A stretch of DNA of 64,000 nt from Algicella marina (GTDB lineage: Bacteria > Pseudomonadota > Alphaproteobacteria > Rhodobacterales > Rhodobacteraceae). The notes under the pieces were generated by a model. It searched no databases. It had not been told where the DNA came from and saw nothing but the letters and a program-made list of their open reading frames with translations. Shown here piece by piece: positions 26,966 to 37,073 of the stretch. Within the stretch, counting starts at the first letter, position 1; each line of letters starts with the position of its first letter. The DNA lies in contig NZ_CP046620.1 in the NCBI RefSeq assembly GCF_009931615.1, forward strand, positions 3,270,501 through 3,334,500, in the 5' to 3' direction. The position numbers and the translations under genes were made by a program.

Positions 26966-27997
26966 CTACCTTCCGTGCTGCATGGCAATGCGTATCAGGA
27001 GCCTTTCGACCACTGCCATGCCTGGCAACGGCCGGGCAGAGCGGAGCGAGAGGTCAGTGTCGGTGATCAGTGCCAGCACCGGTTCCAACCGCATTACGCC
27101 CCAGCCGCGTGCCTGCCGCACCATCCTGTCGCGCCTTGGGCCGAATACCGGCGGCCGGGCGCGGGAGAGGGCGCTCTCCGGTCCCTGTGGGTCGGACGCG
27201 GCGGCATAAAGCAGCCGGAAATGACGCATCAATGCGATGCAAAGCGTCGTCGGGTTCGTACCCTGGCCACCTAGGCGGGCGAGGGCATCGCCCAGCGTGG
27301 CCACTGACCCTTCAGCCACCATGTGGATCACATCGTCGATGTCGGCATCGGCATCCTGCGGCGCCACCGCGGCGATGTCTTCGCCAGTCAGGGGCGACTC
27401 GTCGCCTAGTTTGAACAGCGCCAGTTTTTCCAGTGTCTGGCGAAAATCGCCGGGGTCGAGGACCCGGCCAAGCGCCATCAGATCGTTCATTGCGGCTGGG
27501 GGAACTTCGCGGATGCCGGCGCGGACAAGTTCGGCCTCCAGTTCCTCGCGGCTGGCAGGGTCAGTGTAAATGGCCGCTGCCAGCGCTTGCCTGTCACCTT
27601 CGAACAGCTTGCGTAGGGCGGACCGGGCGTTGAGTTGCCCGGCGGTGACGACCAGCATTGCGTCACCTTTTTGCCAGCTCGACAGAGCCTGCTCCATCAA
27701 CTTGGCAAGTCCGTCGGTCGCGTCCTCGACCAGTACGACACGCTGACCAGGAAAGAACCCCTGTGCCTTGATCGCATCGTCAAGTCTCGCCGGGTCGCGG
27801 CGCAGATCGCTGCCGCTCATCCGTTCCAGGCGCATTTCCTCGGCGCCGTTCGGTCCAATCAGAGCCCGGATCAAATCCTGACGTTTCAACGCCACGCGCA
27901 TCGCGTCCTGTCCGTGAATCAGGATCCCGCTCCGGCTGGTGTCGGGCCTGGTGAAGAAGCTACCGGCGTCGCGCGGGTTGAGCTTCACGGCATCCAT
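26966..27997 (-). CDS. holA: DNA polymerase III delta subunit
   Basis: HolA opens the beta clamp within the clamp loader. The 343-aa product follows lptE (13-bp overlap), the conserved position of holA in Proteobacteria. It shows LIHGQDAMRVALKRQDL, DLRRDPARLDDAI, FFPGQRVVLVEDATDG and the later ARPPVFGPRRDRMVRQARGW, matching alphaproteobacterial delta subunits. Sequence conservation in this family is low, so synteny carries much of the call. Confidence 0.93.
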   Translation of the reverse strand: MDAVKLNPRDAGSFFTRPDTSRSGILIHGQDAMRVALKRQDLIRALIGPNGAEEMRLERMSGSDLRRDPARLDDAIKAQGFFPGQRVVLVEDATDGLAKLMEQALSSWQKGDAMLVVTAGQLNARSALRKLFEGDRQALAAAIYTDPASREELEAELVRAGIREVPPAAMNDLMALGRVLDPGDFRQTLEKLALFKLGDESPLTGEDIAAVAPQDADADIDDVIHMVAEGSVATLGDALARLGGQGTNPTTLCIALMRHFRLLYAAASDPQGPESALSRARPPVFGPRRDRMVRQARGWGVMRLEPVLALITDTDLSLRSARPLPGMAVVERLLIRIAMQHGR

Positions 27998-28482
27998 TCC
28001 CCCGCACTGGCGGCCAGTCGCAGCACGATCTGATCGGCCAGCGAGACCGCAAGCCGCCGTTCCGCGTCCTGGCTGGTGATGTCGGTGGCGAAGGCCGAGG
28101 CGGTAGTGCTGTAGGCCGTGAAATTGCGTACGCTGTCAGAGAAGACCGGCACTTCGGACGCATAGTCGAACAGCGTGAATGCAGCCCTGCCGGTAACGCT
28201 GACGCGGGTGATCGTGTTGTCGGAGCGGATCGCCTGACCTTCCGAGGAGATCTCCGGTTCGATGCGCAGGAAGTAGCGGGGAGTTTCGGCACGGCCAAGC
28301 CGCGTCTCCAGACGCTGGCGCATCTCGAAGCCGAACCGGCCTTCGAGCGGTGCCACGGCTATGGAGTTCTGCAGGCGGGCGGCGGCAGAACCCTTGCCGT
28401 AGAGCGGTTCGAAACCGCAGCCGGGCAGGGCCAGCGTGGCGGCCAGCCCAGCGAGCAGAGTGCGGCGGTCAGACCACGACAT
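27985..28482 (-). CDS. lptE: LPS-assembly lipoprotein LptE
   Basis: LptE plugs the LptD barrel that places lipopolysaccharide in the outer membrane. The 165-aa precursor has a lipoprotein signal ending LALPGC (lipid-modified Cys22), followed by GFEPLYG, the family's opening after the Cys. The rest ([36 protein letters not shown]) fits LptE/DUF-type. It overlaps leuS by 14 bp and holA by 13 bp, as in many Proteobacteria. Confidence 0.92.
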   Translation of the reverse strand: MSWSDRRTLLAGLAATLALPGCGFEPLYGKGSAAARLQNSIAVAPLEGRFGFEMRQRLETRLGRAETPRYFLRIEPEISSEGQAIRSDNTITRVSVTGRAAFTLFDYASEVPVFSDSVRNFTAYSTTASAFATDITSQDAERRLAVSLADQIVLRLAASAGEWMP

Positions 28483-31042
28483 TCACAATCCGACCGGGCA
28501 CGACGATGATTTTCTTCGGGGTCGCGCCATCAAGTGCCCGTTGCACCGCGGCATCTTCGAGTGCCAGAGCCTCGACGGTGGATTTGTCTGCTGCAGCGGG
28601 AACCGTGATTTCAGTGCGGCGTTTGCCGTTGATCTGGATGGGCAAGGTGACACTGTCCTCGACCAGAAGATTTTCTTCCGGCTTCGGCCATGGCGCCTGA
28701 GCGACAAGGCCCGAGCCACCGAGTGCGGCCCAGATTTCTTCGGCCAGATGTGGCGTGAACGGTTGCATCAATTGCGCCATGACGGCAATCGCCTCGCGTC
28801 TGGCGACCGCAAGGCCCGGAGCATCACCTGCGGCTTTCGCAATGGCGTTGGTCAGTTCGTAGAGTTTGGCCAGCGACTTGTTAAAAGCAAAGCCTTCGAT
28901 CCCGTCAGTCACGTCACGGATCGTACGATGGGTGGTCCGGCGCAGGGTCAGCGATTCCTCGCTCTCGCCGTCTGCCGCCTCAACCGTGCGGATTTCGTCG
29001 GCCAAGCGCCAAACGCGTTGCAGGTGCTTCCATGTCGCGTCCGCACCTGCTGCCGTCCACTCCACATCGCGTTCCGGCGGGCTGTCCGACATCACGAACC
29101 AACGGGCGGTGTCTGCTCCGTACTGATCAACAATATCGACAGGATCGACGACATTCCGCTTTGATTTCGACATCTTTATCGACGGGCCGACGATAACTTT
29201 TTCACCGGTTGCCCGCAGAGTTGCGCCATCGTCTGTGCGGATCACCTCATCCGGTGCAACCCAGCGTGTCCGGCCTTCGCCCGGCAGCGCGTAGGTTTCG
29301 TGGCACACCATGCCTTGAGTGAACAGCGCGTTGAACGGCTCCACCGCGCTTTCAGGCAGGTGGCCCGTGCGTTGCATCGCGCGGGCGAAAAAACGCGAGT
29401 AGAGCAGGTGCAGGATCGCGTGCTCGACCCCGCCGATATACTGATCGACGTTCATCCAGTATTCGGCTGCCGCCAAGTCCGTCGGCGTTTCGGCGCGAGG
29501 TGCGGTGAAGCGGGCGAAGTACCACGAGCTGTCGACGAAAGTGTCCATCGTGTCGGTCTCACGCTTGGCCGGCTTGCCACAGGCGGGGCACGGTACGTCT
29601 CGCCATGTCGGGTGACGGTTCAGCGGGTTGCCGGGCTGATCGAGGCTTACGTCGTCCGGCAGGCGGACGGGCAGGTTTTCCTTCTTCTCCGGCACCACGC
29701 CACAATCGTCGCAATGCACCACCGGGATCGGGCAACCCCAGTAGCGCTGGCGTGAGACGCCCCAGTCGCGCAGGCGGAACTTGGTGACGCCTTTGCCAAA
29801 GCCCTTCTGTTCGCAGAAGGCTATGGCCGCGTCGATGGCCTCATTACCGGTCATGTCCGGCCCGCCGGCAATCGGTTTGGTGAAGTGCACCGTTTCCGTT
29901 TTCGGCGGGGTGTAGGCCTCGTTCTCGACCGGCGTGCCGCCTTCGAGCGCGACGAAGGTGTCGATCACATCGAGCCCGTATTTTCGAGCGAAATCAAGGT
30001 CTCGCTGGTCGTGGGCGGGGCAGCCGAAGATCGCGCCCGTGCCGTAATCCATCAAGATGAAGTTGGCGATGTAGACGGGCAGGTGCCAATCGGGGTCGAG
30101 TGGATGCGCCACTTTCAGCCCGGTGTCGAAGCCCTTCTTCTCGGCCGTCTCCAGCGCTTCCTCCGAGGTGCCGATCTGGCGGCATTCGGTGTTGAAGGCG
30201 GCGATGTCGGCGCGCTCGGCCTCCAGCGTCCTGGCCAGCGGGTGATCGGGCGAGATCGCGGCAAAGCTCGCGCCCATCAGCGTGTCTGGGCGCGTGGTAT
30301 AGACCTCCAGCCGCTCGAAGCCTGCGGGGGCGCCTAGCACGTCGAAGGCGAATTGCAAACCACGGCTCTTTCCGATCCAGTTGGCCTGCATCAGGCGCAC
30401 CTTTTCGGGCCAGTCGGTCAGCGTGTCGAGCGCTGCCAGAAGCTCTTCGGAATATTCGGAGATCTTGAAGAACCACTGCGTGAGTTCCTTGCGCTCGACC
30501 AGCGCACCCGAGCGCCAACCGCGCCCGTTCTCCACCTGTTCGTTGGCCAGAACTGTCATATCCACCGGATCCCAGTTCACGGTGGCGTTGCGGCGGTAGA
30601 CGAGGCCCGCTTCCATCATGTCGAGGAAAAGAGCCTGCTGCTGGCCGTAGTATTCCGGATCGCAGGTGGCGAATTCACGGGACCAGTCGATGGACAGGCC
30701 CAGCGGCTTCATCTGGTCGCGCATGTCGGCGATGTTCTGGTACGTCCAGGTGCCGGGGTGGGTCTTCTTTTCGATTGCGGCATTTTCGGCCGGCATACCG
30801 AAGGCGTCCCATCCCATCGGGTGCAGGACGGAAAAGCCATTCACCAACTTGTAGCGGGCGACAACGTCACCCATCGTATAGTTGCGCACATGGCCCATGT
30901 GGATACGGCCGGAGGGATAGGGGAACATCTCCAGCACGTAGTATTTTGGCCGGGAGGGATCTTGCTCGGCTGTAAAAACAGCTGCTTCCTCCCACGCGGC
31001 CTGCCATTTGGGTTCGATCTCGCGCGCATTCAGGCGGGACAT
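28469..31042 (-). CDS. leuS: Leucyl-tRNA synthetase
   Basis: LeuS charges tRNA-Leu and edits mis-charged products. The 857-aa class I enzyme has the HIGH-type motif [15 protein letters not shown] near residues 41-55, the CP1 editing domain with [12 protein letters not shown], a zinc-type cluster [19 protein letters not shown] and [18 protein letters not shown], and KMSKSKRNV. Everything expected is present. The DUF3576 gene ends 27 bp upstream; lptE overlaps its end. Confidence 0.98.
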   Translation of the reverse strand: MSRLNAREIEPKWQAAWEEAAVFTAEQDPSRPKYYVLEMFPYPSGRIHMGHVRNYTMGDVVARYKLVNGFSVLHPMGWDAFGMPAENAAIEKKTHPGTWTYQNIADMRDQMKPLGLSIDWSREFATCDPEYYGQQQALFLDMMEAGLVYRRNATVNWDPVDMTVLANEQVENGRGWRSGALVERKELTQWFFKISEYSEELLAALDTLTDWPEKVRLMQANWIGKSRGLQFAFDVLGAPAGFERLEVYTTRPDTLMGASFAAISPDHPLARTLEAERADIAAFNTECRQIGTSEEALETAEKKGFDTGLKVAHPLDPDWHLPVYIANFILMDYGTGAIFGCPAHDQRDLDFARKYGLDVIDTFVALEGGTPVENEAYTPPKTETVHFTKPIAGGPDMTGNEAIDAAIAFCEQKGFGKGVTKFRLRDWGVSRQRYWGCPIPVVHCDDCGVVPEKKENLPVRLPDDVSLDQPGNPLNRHPTWRDVPCPACGKPAKRETDTMDTFVDSSWYFARFTAPRAETPTDLAAAEYWMNVDQYIGGVEHAILHLLYSRFFARAMQRTGHLPESAVEPFNALFTQGMVCHETYALPGEGRTRWVAPDEVIRTDDGATLRATGEKVIVGPSIKMSKSKRNVVDPVDIVDQYGADTARWFVMSDSPPERDVEWTAAGADATWKHLQRVWRLADEIRTVEAADGESEESLTLRRTTHRTIRDVTDGIEGFAFNKSLAKLYELTNAIAKAAGDAPGLAVARREAIAVMAQLMQPFTPHLAEEIWAALGGSGLVAQAPWPKPEENLLVEDSVTLPIQINGKRRTEITVPAAADKSTVEALALEDAAVQRALDGATPKKIIVVPGRIVNVVV

Positions 31043-31069
31043 TGGTACTTCCTTACTTGGGGTGCAGCC

Positions 31070-31561
31070 TCAGCTGCGCCGCCCCGCCTCTGCCACGCGG
31101 ATCTGGCGCGCGCGGGTGAGGATGGCGTTCTCGATTTCCTTGGCGACGTCGTCGCTTACCGCGATTGCCCGCCCGCCGGACTGACGGAACACCGCTACGC
31201 GAAGAGAGCGGGCCTCAAGCGCCGGTTCGGTGATGTAAACCGTGACACGATAAGGCTGCGACGCACCGTTGACGCGTCCCCAGTCCGTGGCAATGACGCC
31301 GGAGAACGGATCCGCCGAGGAGATGGGAAGAATTGAAAGCGTGTCGAGCGAGGCCGCCCAGAGATAACGATTGACGCCGATCTTCTGATCTTCCTCGTTG
31401 TCACCGAACAGGTCAAAGAACGAGGAAGAGCGGCGCTGTGTCGGCCGTTCGACTTCGTCGCGACCAGCAGAAGACGTCACTTTGCTGTCAGCGTCGCTTC
31501 CGCACCCGCCAAGCAGCATCGTCGCCACGCAGATCGTCACTAATGTTGCCTTGGCCGCCAT
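31070..31561 (-). CDS. DUF3576 lipoprotein
   Basis: A 163-aa predicted lipoprotein with signal peptide and lipobox LLGGC (Cys at residue 20). After a polar linker comes the DUF3576 core: IGVNRYLWAASLDTLSILPISSADPFSGVIATDW (given in two parts), GASQPYRVTVYI and VADDIENAILTRARQIR-like end. The function is unknown. It is regularly found just upstream of leuS in Rhodobacteraceae, as here, suggesting an envelope role alongside LptE. It is the first gene of the DUF3576-leuS-lptE-holA unit. Confidence 0.88.
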   Translation of the reverse strand: MAAKATLVTICVATMLLGGCGSDADSKVTSSAGRDEVERPTQRRSSSFFDLFGDNEEDQKIGVNRYLWAASLDTLSILPISSADPFSGVIATDWGRVNGASQPYRVTVYITEPALEARSLRVAVFRQSGGRAIAVSDDVAKEIENAILTRARQIRVAEAGRRS

Positions 31562-31804
31562 GGCTGTACTCCTGCCCCGTCAAGCTTTCCGGATTTTCTA
31601 ACGAACTGGGCATCCTGCCACAAGAGAGAAGGGTTGCTGAGCCCTTTGCCACAGTGTGTCTTTGCTGCATCACGAAACTTTTTCACAGAAGGGCCGTGGG
31701 GCATTTGCTTGATCGACGCCCGGAATTTGAGCATGAAGCGAACGTACTCATCCGGGTGGACCTGGAGTGAGGTGCACTCTGAAACATTAATCTGAGGGAA
31801 AACG

Positions 31805-32716
31805 ATGAAAAACGTTCTCTTCGCAACGACGGCACTGGTCGCTTTTGGCGGCGCTGCTTTCGCTGACGCACACGAAGGTGGCCCGGTCTCCTTCTCCGGT
31901 TCCGCCGAACTGGGTATCACCTACACCGACGCAGATGGCGCCCCGAACGACGGTATCGACTTCGTTGGCGACTACGGCCTGGACATCACGCTGTCCGGCA
32001 CGTCCGACGCAGGCATCTCTTTCGGTGCAAACGTTGAAATCGAGCACGACGCTTCCAACGCCGGTACTGGCGAAGACATCGACGACTTCAACGTCTTCGT
32101 GTCCGGTTCCTTCGGTACCCTGACGCTCGGTGACGTCGACTCCGGTTTCGACTTCGTGTCCATCGGTATCGACACCGGCGGTCTGGCTGACGAAGCTGAC
32201 TACTACGCATGGGATTCCGGCCTTGACGGTGCGAACGACGGCATCATCCTGCGCTACGACATCACCTACTCCGGCGTAACGTTCGCTGCATCCGTTGAGC
32301 AGGGCACAGGCGTTGAAGACGACGTTTACGCAGTTGGTCTCGGCTATGCCGGTTCCTTCGGTTCCGCTGACGTTGGCTTCGCAGTTGCCTACACAGAGCA
32401 GGACGAAGACGAAGTCATCCACATCGGTGCTTCCGTTGGCTTCTCCGGCCTGGACATCAAAGGTTCCTACCAGCTGGCAGAAATCGGTGGTGTTGACACG
32501 GACACGATCGAAGCATCCGTTGCTTACTCCACGGGCGCAATCACTGTTGGTGCCAACACGCACATCACAACGGGTGACGTCGAAGACGAATCCTACGGTG
32601 TGTTCGGTGAATACGACCTCGGTGGCGGTCTCTCCCTCGTGGGTGCCGTTTCCACGTCCAACATCTCCGGCGACGACGTGATCAACGCGGGCATGGGCTT
32701 CGCGATGTCCTTCTGA
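31805..32716 (+). CDS. Outer-membrane porin (Rhodobacter type)
   Basis: A 303-aa outer-membrane protein with a signal peptide (MKNVLFATTALVAFGGAAFA, cleavage before DAHE), alternating beta strands through the whole length, strongly acidic loops and a C-terminal Phe, as needed for BAM-dependent insertion. GTLTLGDVDSGFDF is the conserved porin stretch before the constriction loop. Codon use is very narrow (mainly TCC, GAC, GGT/GGC, ACG), unlike its neighbours and typical of a highly expressed gene. A strong terminator follows. General diffusion is the probable role. Confidence 0.92.
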   Translation: MKNVLFATTALVAFGGAAFADAHEGGPVSFSGSAELGITYTDADGAPNDGIDFVGDYGLDITLSGTSDAGISFGANVEIEHDASNAGTGEDIDDFNVFVSGSFGTLTLGDVDSGFDFVSIGIDTGGLADEADYYAWDSGLDGANDGIILRYDITYSGVTFAASVEQGTGVEDDVYAVGLGYAGSFGSADVGFAVAYTEQDEDEVIHIGASVGFSGLDIKGSYQLAEIGGVDTDTIEASVAYSTGAITVGANTHITTGDVEDESYGVFGEYDLGGGLSLVGAVSTSNISGDDVINAGMGFAMSF

Positions 32717-32739
32717 TCCAACCGGATCACTGGATTTGG

Positions 32740-32770
32740 AAGAGCGGGCTTCGGCCCGCTCTTTCTTTTT
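32740..32770 (+). terminator. Rho-independent terminator after porin gene
   Basis: Stem AAGAGCGGGC/GCCCGCTCTT with a TTCG tetraloop (32750-32753) followed by TCTTTTT. It is the strongest intrinsic terminator in the window, in keeping with high expression of the porin. Confidence 0.93.
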
Positions 32771-33125
32771 GTGGATATGAAACGTGCGGCCCGTTCGGTT
32801 TTGCACCCGCATTTCCTCACTGCGACCAAGTTTTGCGAGATCCCGGAACGCATTGGCGCGGGTGGACAGACACCGGACTGCCACCCTGCTAGGTTCACGC
32901 GATTTGCGACAGCTCGCCGAAACCTGACAAGTCTCGCTTCCGATTCCAGCTATTCGTATGTCGGGTTTAGGGCCCGCTCCGCAGATTTTGCCGGCATTCA
33001 GTCAACAGAATTTGCGCCAATCTTCGCAGGTACGAGCGAGAGGGTAACGTCGTCGTCTGTGCATCCGCGCAGGGCGGTGTATCTGCACTCATGGCAGACG
33101 AGCGCACCTATTGTTTTTTGATCGA
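32771..33125. other. Gene-free stretch between porin terminator and dehydratase gene
   Basis: About 355 bp without a convincing gene. A plus-strand frame (32771-33121, 116 codons) exists but has no ribosome-binding site, an unusual composition rich in Arg, Ser and Thr, and resembles no family I know. I see no hairpin, tRNA or clear promoter here. It may hold a decayed gene or an untranslated RNA. Confidence 0.4.
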
Positions 33126-35000
33126 TCAGGAAGACAGACGTTCTGCCGGGTTGCTTGGCTTGTAGCCGTCCAGCCGTCGCTCCAGCGTGCTGCGCAGGGA
33201 TGGAATGTCGCCGGAGGTAACTGCGCCTTCTATCTCATGCAGGCTCGACGCGGTTTCCGTCTGTGACAGGTGGCCTTCCGCCGCCCGCAGGATCTTCGGA
33301 TGCGGCGTGGCGATGGTGCTGTCGTCGATCAGAAGTTCCTCATAGAGCTTCTCGCCCGGTCGCAGGCCGGTAACCTCTATGGCGATGTCGCCATCGGGAT
33401 TGCCGTCGTCCCGGACGCTGAGGCCGGAGAGTTCGATCAGGCTGCGGGCCAGATCGCGGATCTTCACCGGCTTGCCCATGTCAAGAACGAACACTTCACC
33501 TCCCTCGGCGAAGCTGCCGGCCAGCAGAACCAGTTGTGCGGCCTCCGGTATTGTCATGAAGTAGCGGGTGACGTCGGGGTGTGTCAGGGTGACGGGCCCG
33601 CCCGCCTGAATCTGTTTGCGGAACAACGGAATGACCGAGCCGGAGGAGCCGAGGACATTGCCGAACCGCACCATGGTAAAAATCGTCCCGCGGGAGCGTG
33701 TCTGGCGATCCTGGATCACCAATTCCGCCATGCGTTTCGTTGCGCCCATGATGTTGGTGGGCCGTACGGCCTTGTCGGTGGAGACAAGGATGAATCGCTG
33801 CACGCCAGCGGCCTCGGCCGCATCCGCTAGGGTGCGCGTGCCGAGGATGTTGTTGCGTGCGCCTTCGACGGCGTTGTCTTCCACCAACGGCACATGCTTG
33901 TAGGCAGCGGCATGCAGGACGATTTCGACGTCATACATCTGAAGGGTGCGAGAGACCCGCGCTGAATCGCAAACGGAGCCGAGGACAGCGACGATCTGCA
34001 CGGTTGCGGGTGCAATCGCGCGCAATTCCATGTCGATTTGGTAAAGCGCATACTCACTCTGTTCATAGAGAACGATCCGCGCGGGCGACGTCTCCAGTAT
34101 CTGGCGACAAAGCTCCGACCCGATGGAGCCCCCGGCTCCGGAAATCAGAATGGTCCTGCCGGTGTAGGCAGATGAAATCTCTGCGCTGGAGAGATCGACC
34201 GTGTCCCGACCGAGCAGATCATCAACCGAAACCGGGCGCAACTGGTCGCGCAGGGCGCGGCCGTCGAGCATCGTTTCGAACGACGGCAGCGTCAGAACCT
34301 CGACCTTGCTGACCTTCAACCTTTCAAGGATGCGGCGTTGCTTCGCCGGGGCGAGGGACGGCATCGCGAGAATGACCTGAGCAACACCGCGCCGGTCCAC
34401 CAGGGTCTGCAAATCATCGGGCTGGAAGACGCGCAATCCCGACACCTCCACGCGGCGCAGGGCGGGATTGTCATCGAGAAAGCCGACCGGTTTCACATCC
34501 GGCGATCCCTGCAGCGCGGCCATGAGTTGCTGGCCTGTGCTGCCCGCGCCATAGATGAGCACCGCCTTCTTCGGTGTTGTGCGTGATTGAAACCGATCCA
34601 TCAGATCGAGCAGGAACAGCCGACTGAAGACTGCGTAGAACAAGAAGACGGCGGCCCAGATGCCGGGAATGGAACGGGGTAGTCCGAAACGGTAATCCCA
34701 ATCCAGTATGGCACAGACGACCGCCATGATGAGGGCGAATTGGCCAAGCCGGAGCAGCGCGCGGCGCTCGAACGTACGCAGGACGATGCGGGGAATGCCC
34801 ATCCACCAGGAAAACGCCATGCCGATCAGCGGCATGAGGATGAACAGCCCTGTCGCTTCGGGAAAATACTGAACCGGCCACAACTCGCCCAGCCGCAATT
34901 GTAGGGCGGTGAACAAGGCAATGCACATGAAGATGCCATCAAGGCTGAGCAATACTGCTGCCTTCTGGCCACGCGTCATCGTATTGTGCAAATTACCCAT
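33126..35000 (-). CDS. Membrane UDP-sugar 4,6-dehydratase (CapD/WbpM/PglF type)
   Basis: A 624-aa inner-membrane protein: several N-terminal membrane helices (residues about 15-130), a first nucleotide-binding-like domain (VLIYGAGSTGQQLMAAL from about 146), and a large SDR dehydratase domain with GAGGSIGSELCRQI, HAAAYKHVPLVE, STDKAVRPTNIMGATKRMAE and RFGNVLGSSGSVIPLF. The catalytic MxxxK (MGATK), with Met in place of Tyr, marks the large membrane-bound dehydratases that act on UDP-GlcNAc for capsule, O-antigen or glycoprotein sugars. No other glycan gene is adjacent; the surface-glycan genes start 11 kb further on. Confidence 0.88.
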   Translation of the reverse strand: MGNLHNTMTRGQKAAVLLSLDGIFMCIALFTALQLRLGELWPVQYFPEATGLFILMPLIGMAFSWWMGIPRIVLRTFERRALLRLGQFALIMAVVCAILDWDYRFGLPRSIPGIWAAVFLFYAVFSRLFLLDLMDRFQSRTTPKKAVLIYGAGSTGQQLMAALQGSPDVKPVGFLDDNPALRRVEVSGLRVFQPDDLQTLVDRRGVAQVILAMPSLAPAKQRRILERLKVSKVEVLTLPSFETMLDGRALRDQLRPVSVDDLLGRDTVDLSSAEISSAYTGRTILISGAGGSIGSELCRQILETSPARIVLYEQSEYALYQIDMELRAIAPATVQIVAVLGSVCDSARVSRTLQMYDVEIVLHAAAYKHVPLVEDNAVEGARNNILGTRTLADAAEAAGVQRFILVSTDKAVRPTNIMGATKRMAELVIQDRQTRSRGTIFTMVRFGNVLGSSGSVIPLFRKQIQAGGPVTLTHPDVTRYFMTIPEAAQLVLLAGSFAEGGEVFVLDMGKPVKIRDLARSLIELSGLSVRDDGNPDGDIAIEVTGLRPGEKLYEELLIDDSTIATPHPKILRAAEGHLSQTETASSLHEIEGAVTSGDIPSLRSTLERRLDGYKPSNPAERLSS

Positions 35001-35102
35001 TAAGCCCCTTCATTTGCTTCGCTTTCATCTACAGATAGAATCAAGCAAAAATACGACCGTTGAGATATTTGACTGCCAGAGTAATAAAATGGCCTGAATT
35101 TC

Positions 35103-35133
35103 CTGATTTTGGCCCAAAATGAGCGAAAATCAG
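35103..35133. promoter_or_regulatory. Nested dyads upstream of sat/cysC
   Basis: An 8-bp inverted repeat CTGATTTT (35103-35110) / AAAATCAG (35126-35133) surrounds part of a near-perfect inner palindrome TTTTGG-C-CCAAAA (35107-35119). It lies in the 223-bp divergent gap, about 90 bp before the sat start. It could be an operator for sulfur or glycan control, but no regulator is identified. Confidence 0.4.
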
Positions 35134-35223
35134 CGCGTTTGCGTAGAGAGTTGCCCTTTGATCCGCAATCCTTTGCTGCTACACGGCAAGCAAATTCCAA
35201 AGTCTGAAATCCAGGACAGATTC

Positions 35224-36930
35224 ATGAACAATCAAAACACGATGCCTATTCCCGAACTTTACGTCTCGCAGGAGAGTGCTGCGAAGCTCAAGACGGAAGC
35301 GGGCGAAATGCTCTCCTGGGATCTTTCTCCCCGTCAGATCTGCGATCTCGAATTGCTGATGAATGGCGGCTTCGCGCCTCTGAAGGGTTTTCTGACCGAA
35401 GAGGATTATGACTCGGTTGTCGAGAACATGCGGACGGCGGATGGCAAGCTCTGGCCGATGCCGATCACTCTGGATGTCAGCGAAGCCTTCGCCGACAAGA
35501 TCGAACCGGGCACGGACATTGCGCTGCGAGATCAGGAGGGCGTGATTCTGGCGATCCTCTCCGTTTCCGACAAATGGGTGCCGAACAAGGCACGTGAGGC
35601 GGAAAAGGTGTTCGGAGCCGATGACCTGGCGCATCCGGCGGTGAATTATCTGCACAACATTGCCGGGCCAGTCTACCTCGGCGGTCCGATCACAGGCATT
35701 CAGCAGCCGGTGCACTACGATTACCGTGCCCGGCGTAACACGCCCAATGAGTTGCGGGCCTTCTTCCGCAAGATGGGCTGGCGGCGGATCGTGGCGTTCC
35801 AGACACGCAACCCGCTCCACCGCGCCCACCAGGAACTGACGTTCCGGGCAGCGAAGGAAGCGCAAGCCAACTTGCTGATCCATCCCGTTGTCGGCCTTAC
35901 GAAGCCCGGCGACATCGACCATTTCACGCGAGTGCGCTGCTACGAGGCGGTTCTGGACAAATATCCGTCCGCCACCACATCGCTTTCACTGCTGAACCTG
36001 GCCATGCGTATGGCCGGCCCGCGTGAGGCGGTCTGGCACGGGATCATCCGCGCCAACCACGGCTGTACGCACATGATTGTGGGCCGGGATCACGCGGGAC
36101 CGGGCAAGAATAGCGCGGGTGAGGATTTCTACGGGCCGTATGACGCGCAGGAATTGTTCAAGACTTATCAGGAGGAAATCGGCATCGAGATGGTCGATTT
36201 CAAACACATGGTGTGGGTGCAGGAAAAGGCGCAGTACGAGCCCGCGGACGAGGTGCAGGAAGGCATGACCGTTCTGAACATCTCCGGCACCGAACTGCGC
36301 CGCCGCCTTGCCGAGGGCCTGGAGATCCCCGAGTGGTTCTCTTTCCCTGAAGTCGTGCAGGAGTTGCGTCGCACGAAACCTGCCAAGGCAAAGCAGGGCT
36401 TCACGATCTTCTTCACCGGCTTTTCCGGTTCCGGCAAATCGACGATTGCCAATGCTGTGATGGTCAAACTGATGGAAATGGGCGGCCGCCCGGTGACACT
36501 GCTGGATGGTGACGTGGTTCGCAAGAACCTGTCTTCGGAGCTCGGATTCTCGAAAGAGCATCGAGATCTGAACATCAGGCGCATCGGCTACGTGGCATCC
36601 GAGATCACGAAAAATGGTGGTATCGCGATCTGTGCGCCCATCGCACCCTACACCGCGACCCGTCGGGCCGTGCGCGAGGATATCGAGCAGTATGGCACGT
36701 TTGTCGAAGTCCATGTCGCTACGTCCATCGAGGAATGCGAGCGCCGGGATCGAAAAGGCCTCTACAAGCTGGCGCGCGAGGGCAAGATCAAGGAATTCAC
36801 CGGTATCTCAGATCCTTACGAAGAACCCACCAAGGCAGAACTGAAACTCGATACCCAGAATGTGGATGTCGACAACTGCGCACAGCAGGTGATCCTGAAA
36901 CTGGAGAGCCTTGGCCTGATCGCAGGCTGA
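35224..36930 (+). CDS. Bifunctional ATP sulfurylase / APS kinase
   Basis: A 568-aa fusion that activates sulfate to APS and then to PAPS. From ATG 35224, preceded by AGGACAG, the N-terminal part (to about 390) is ATP sulfurylase with GGFAPLKGFLTEEDY, FQTRNPLHRAHQEL and GRDHAGPG. The C-terminal part is APS kinase with P-loop FFTGFSGSGKSTIAN, LDGDVVRKNLSSELGFS and APIAPYTATRRAVR. This order (Sat-CysC) is the form common in Rhodobacteraceae. Divergent from the dehydratase gene; followed by a terminator. An upstream in-frame ATG (35119) would overlap the dyad region and lacks a site, so I reject it. Confidence 0.95.
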   Translation: MNNQNTMPIPELYVSQESAAKLKTEAGEMLSWDLSPRQICDLELLMNGGFAPLKGFLTEEDYDSVVENMRTADGKLWPMPITLDVSEAFADKIEPGTDIALRDQEGVILAILSVSDKWVPNKAREAEKVFGADDLAHPAVNYLHNIAGPVYLGGPITGIQQPVHYDYRARRNTPNELRAFFRKMGWRRIVAFQTRNPLHRAHQELTFRAAKEAQANLLIHPVVGLTKPGDIDHFTRVRCYEAVLDKYPSATTSLSLLNLAMRMAGPREAVWHGIIRANHGCTHMIVGRDHAGPGKNSAGEDFYGPYDAQELFKTYQEEIGIEMVDFKHMVWVQEKAQYEPADEVQEGMTVLNISGTELRRRLAEGLEIPEWFSFPEVVQELRRTKPAKAKQGFTIFFTGFSGSGKSTIANAVMVKLMEMGGRPVTLLDGDVVRKNLSSELGFSKEHRDLNIRRIGYVASEITKNGGIAICAPIAPYTATRRAVREDIEQYGTFVEVHVATSIEECERRDRKGLYKLAREGKIKEFTGISDPYEEPTKAELKLDTQNVDVDNCAQQVILKLESLGLIAG

Positions 36931-36957
36931 TACATTCGATTTCAGCGGATTATCGCC

Positions 36958-36990
36958 GAAGCCTGCCCCTACCCGGCAGGCTTCATTTCG
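36958..36990 (+). terminator. Hairpin terminator after sat/cysC
   Basis: A perfect 10-bp stem GAAGCCTGCC/GGCAGGCTTC (36958-36967 and 36975-36984) with a 7-nt loop, followed by ATTTCGTTTG, 27 bp after the stop codon. Confidence 0.85.
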
Positions 36991-37073
36991 TTTGTCGTCG
37001 GAAAATACTGTGGTGGAGGGGCTTAAATTCTGCTGGATTGCACTAGAACAATAAGCAGGTTTGTAGGGAGTAA

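Noticed and set aside
31787-32884. A 365-codon minus-strand frame over the porin gene
   Set aside because: It is antisense to a clear porin and its repetitive Val/Asp/Gly-rich text reflects the narrow codon use of that gene.
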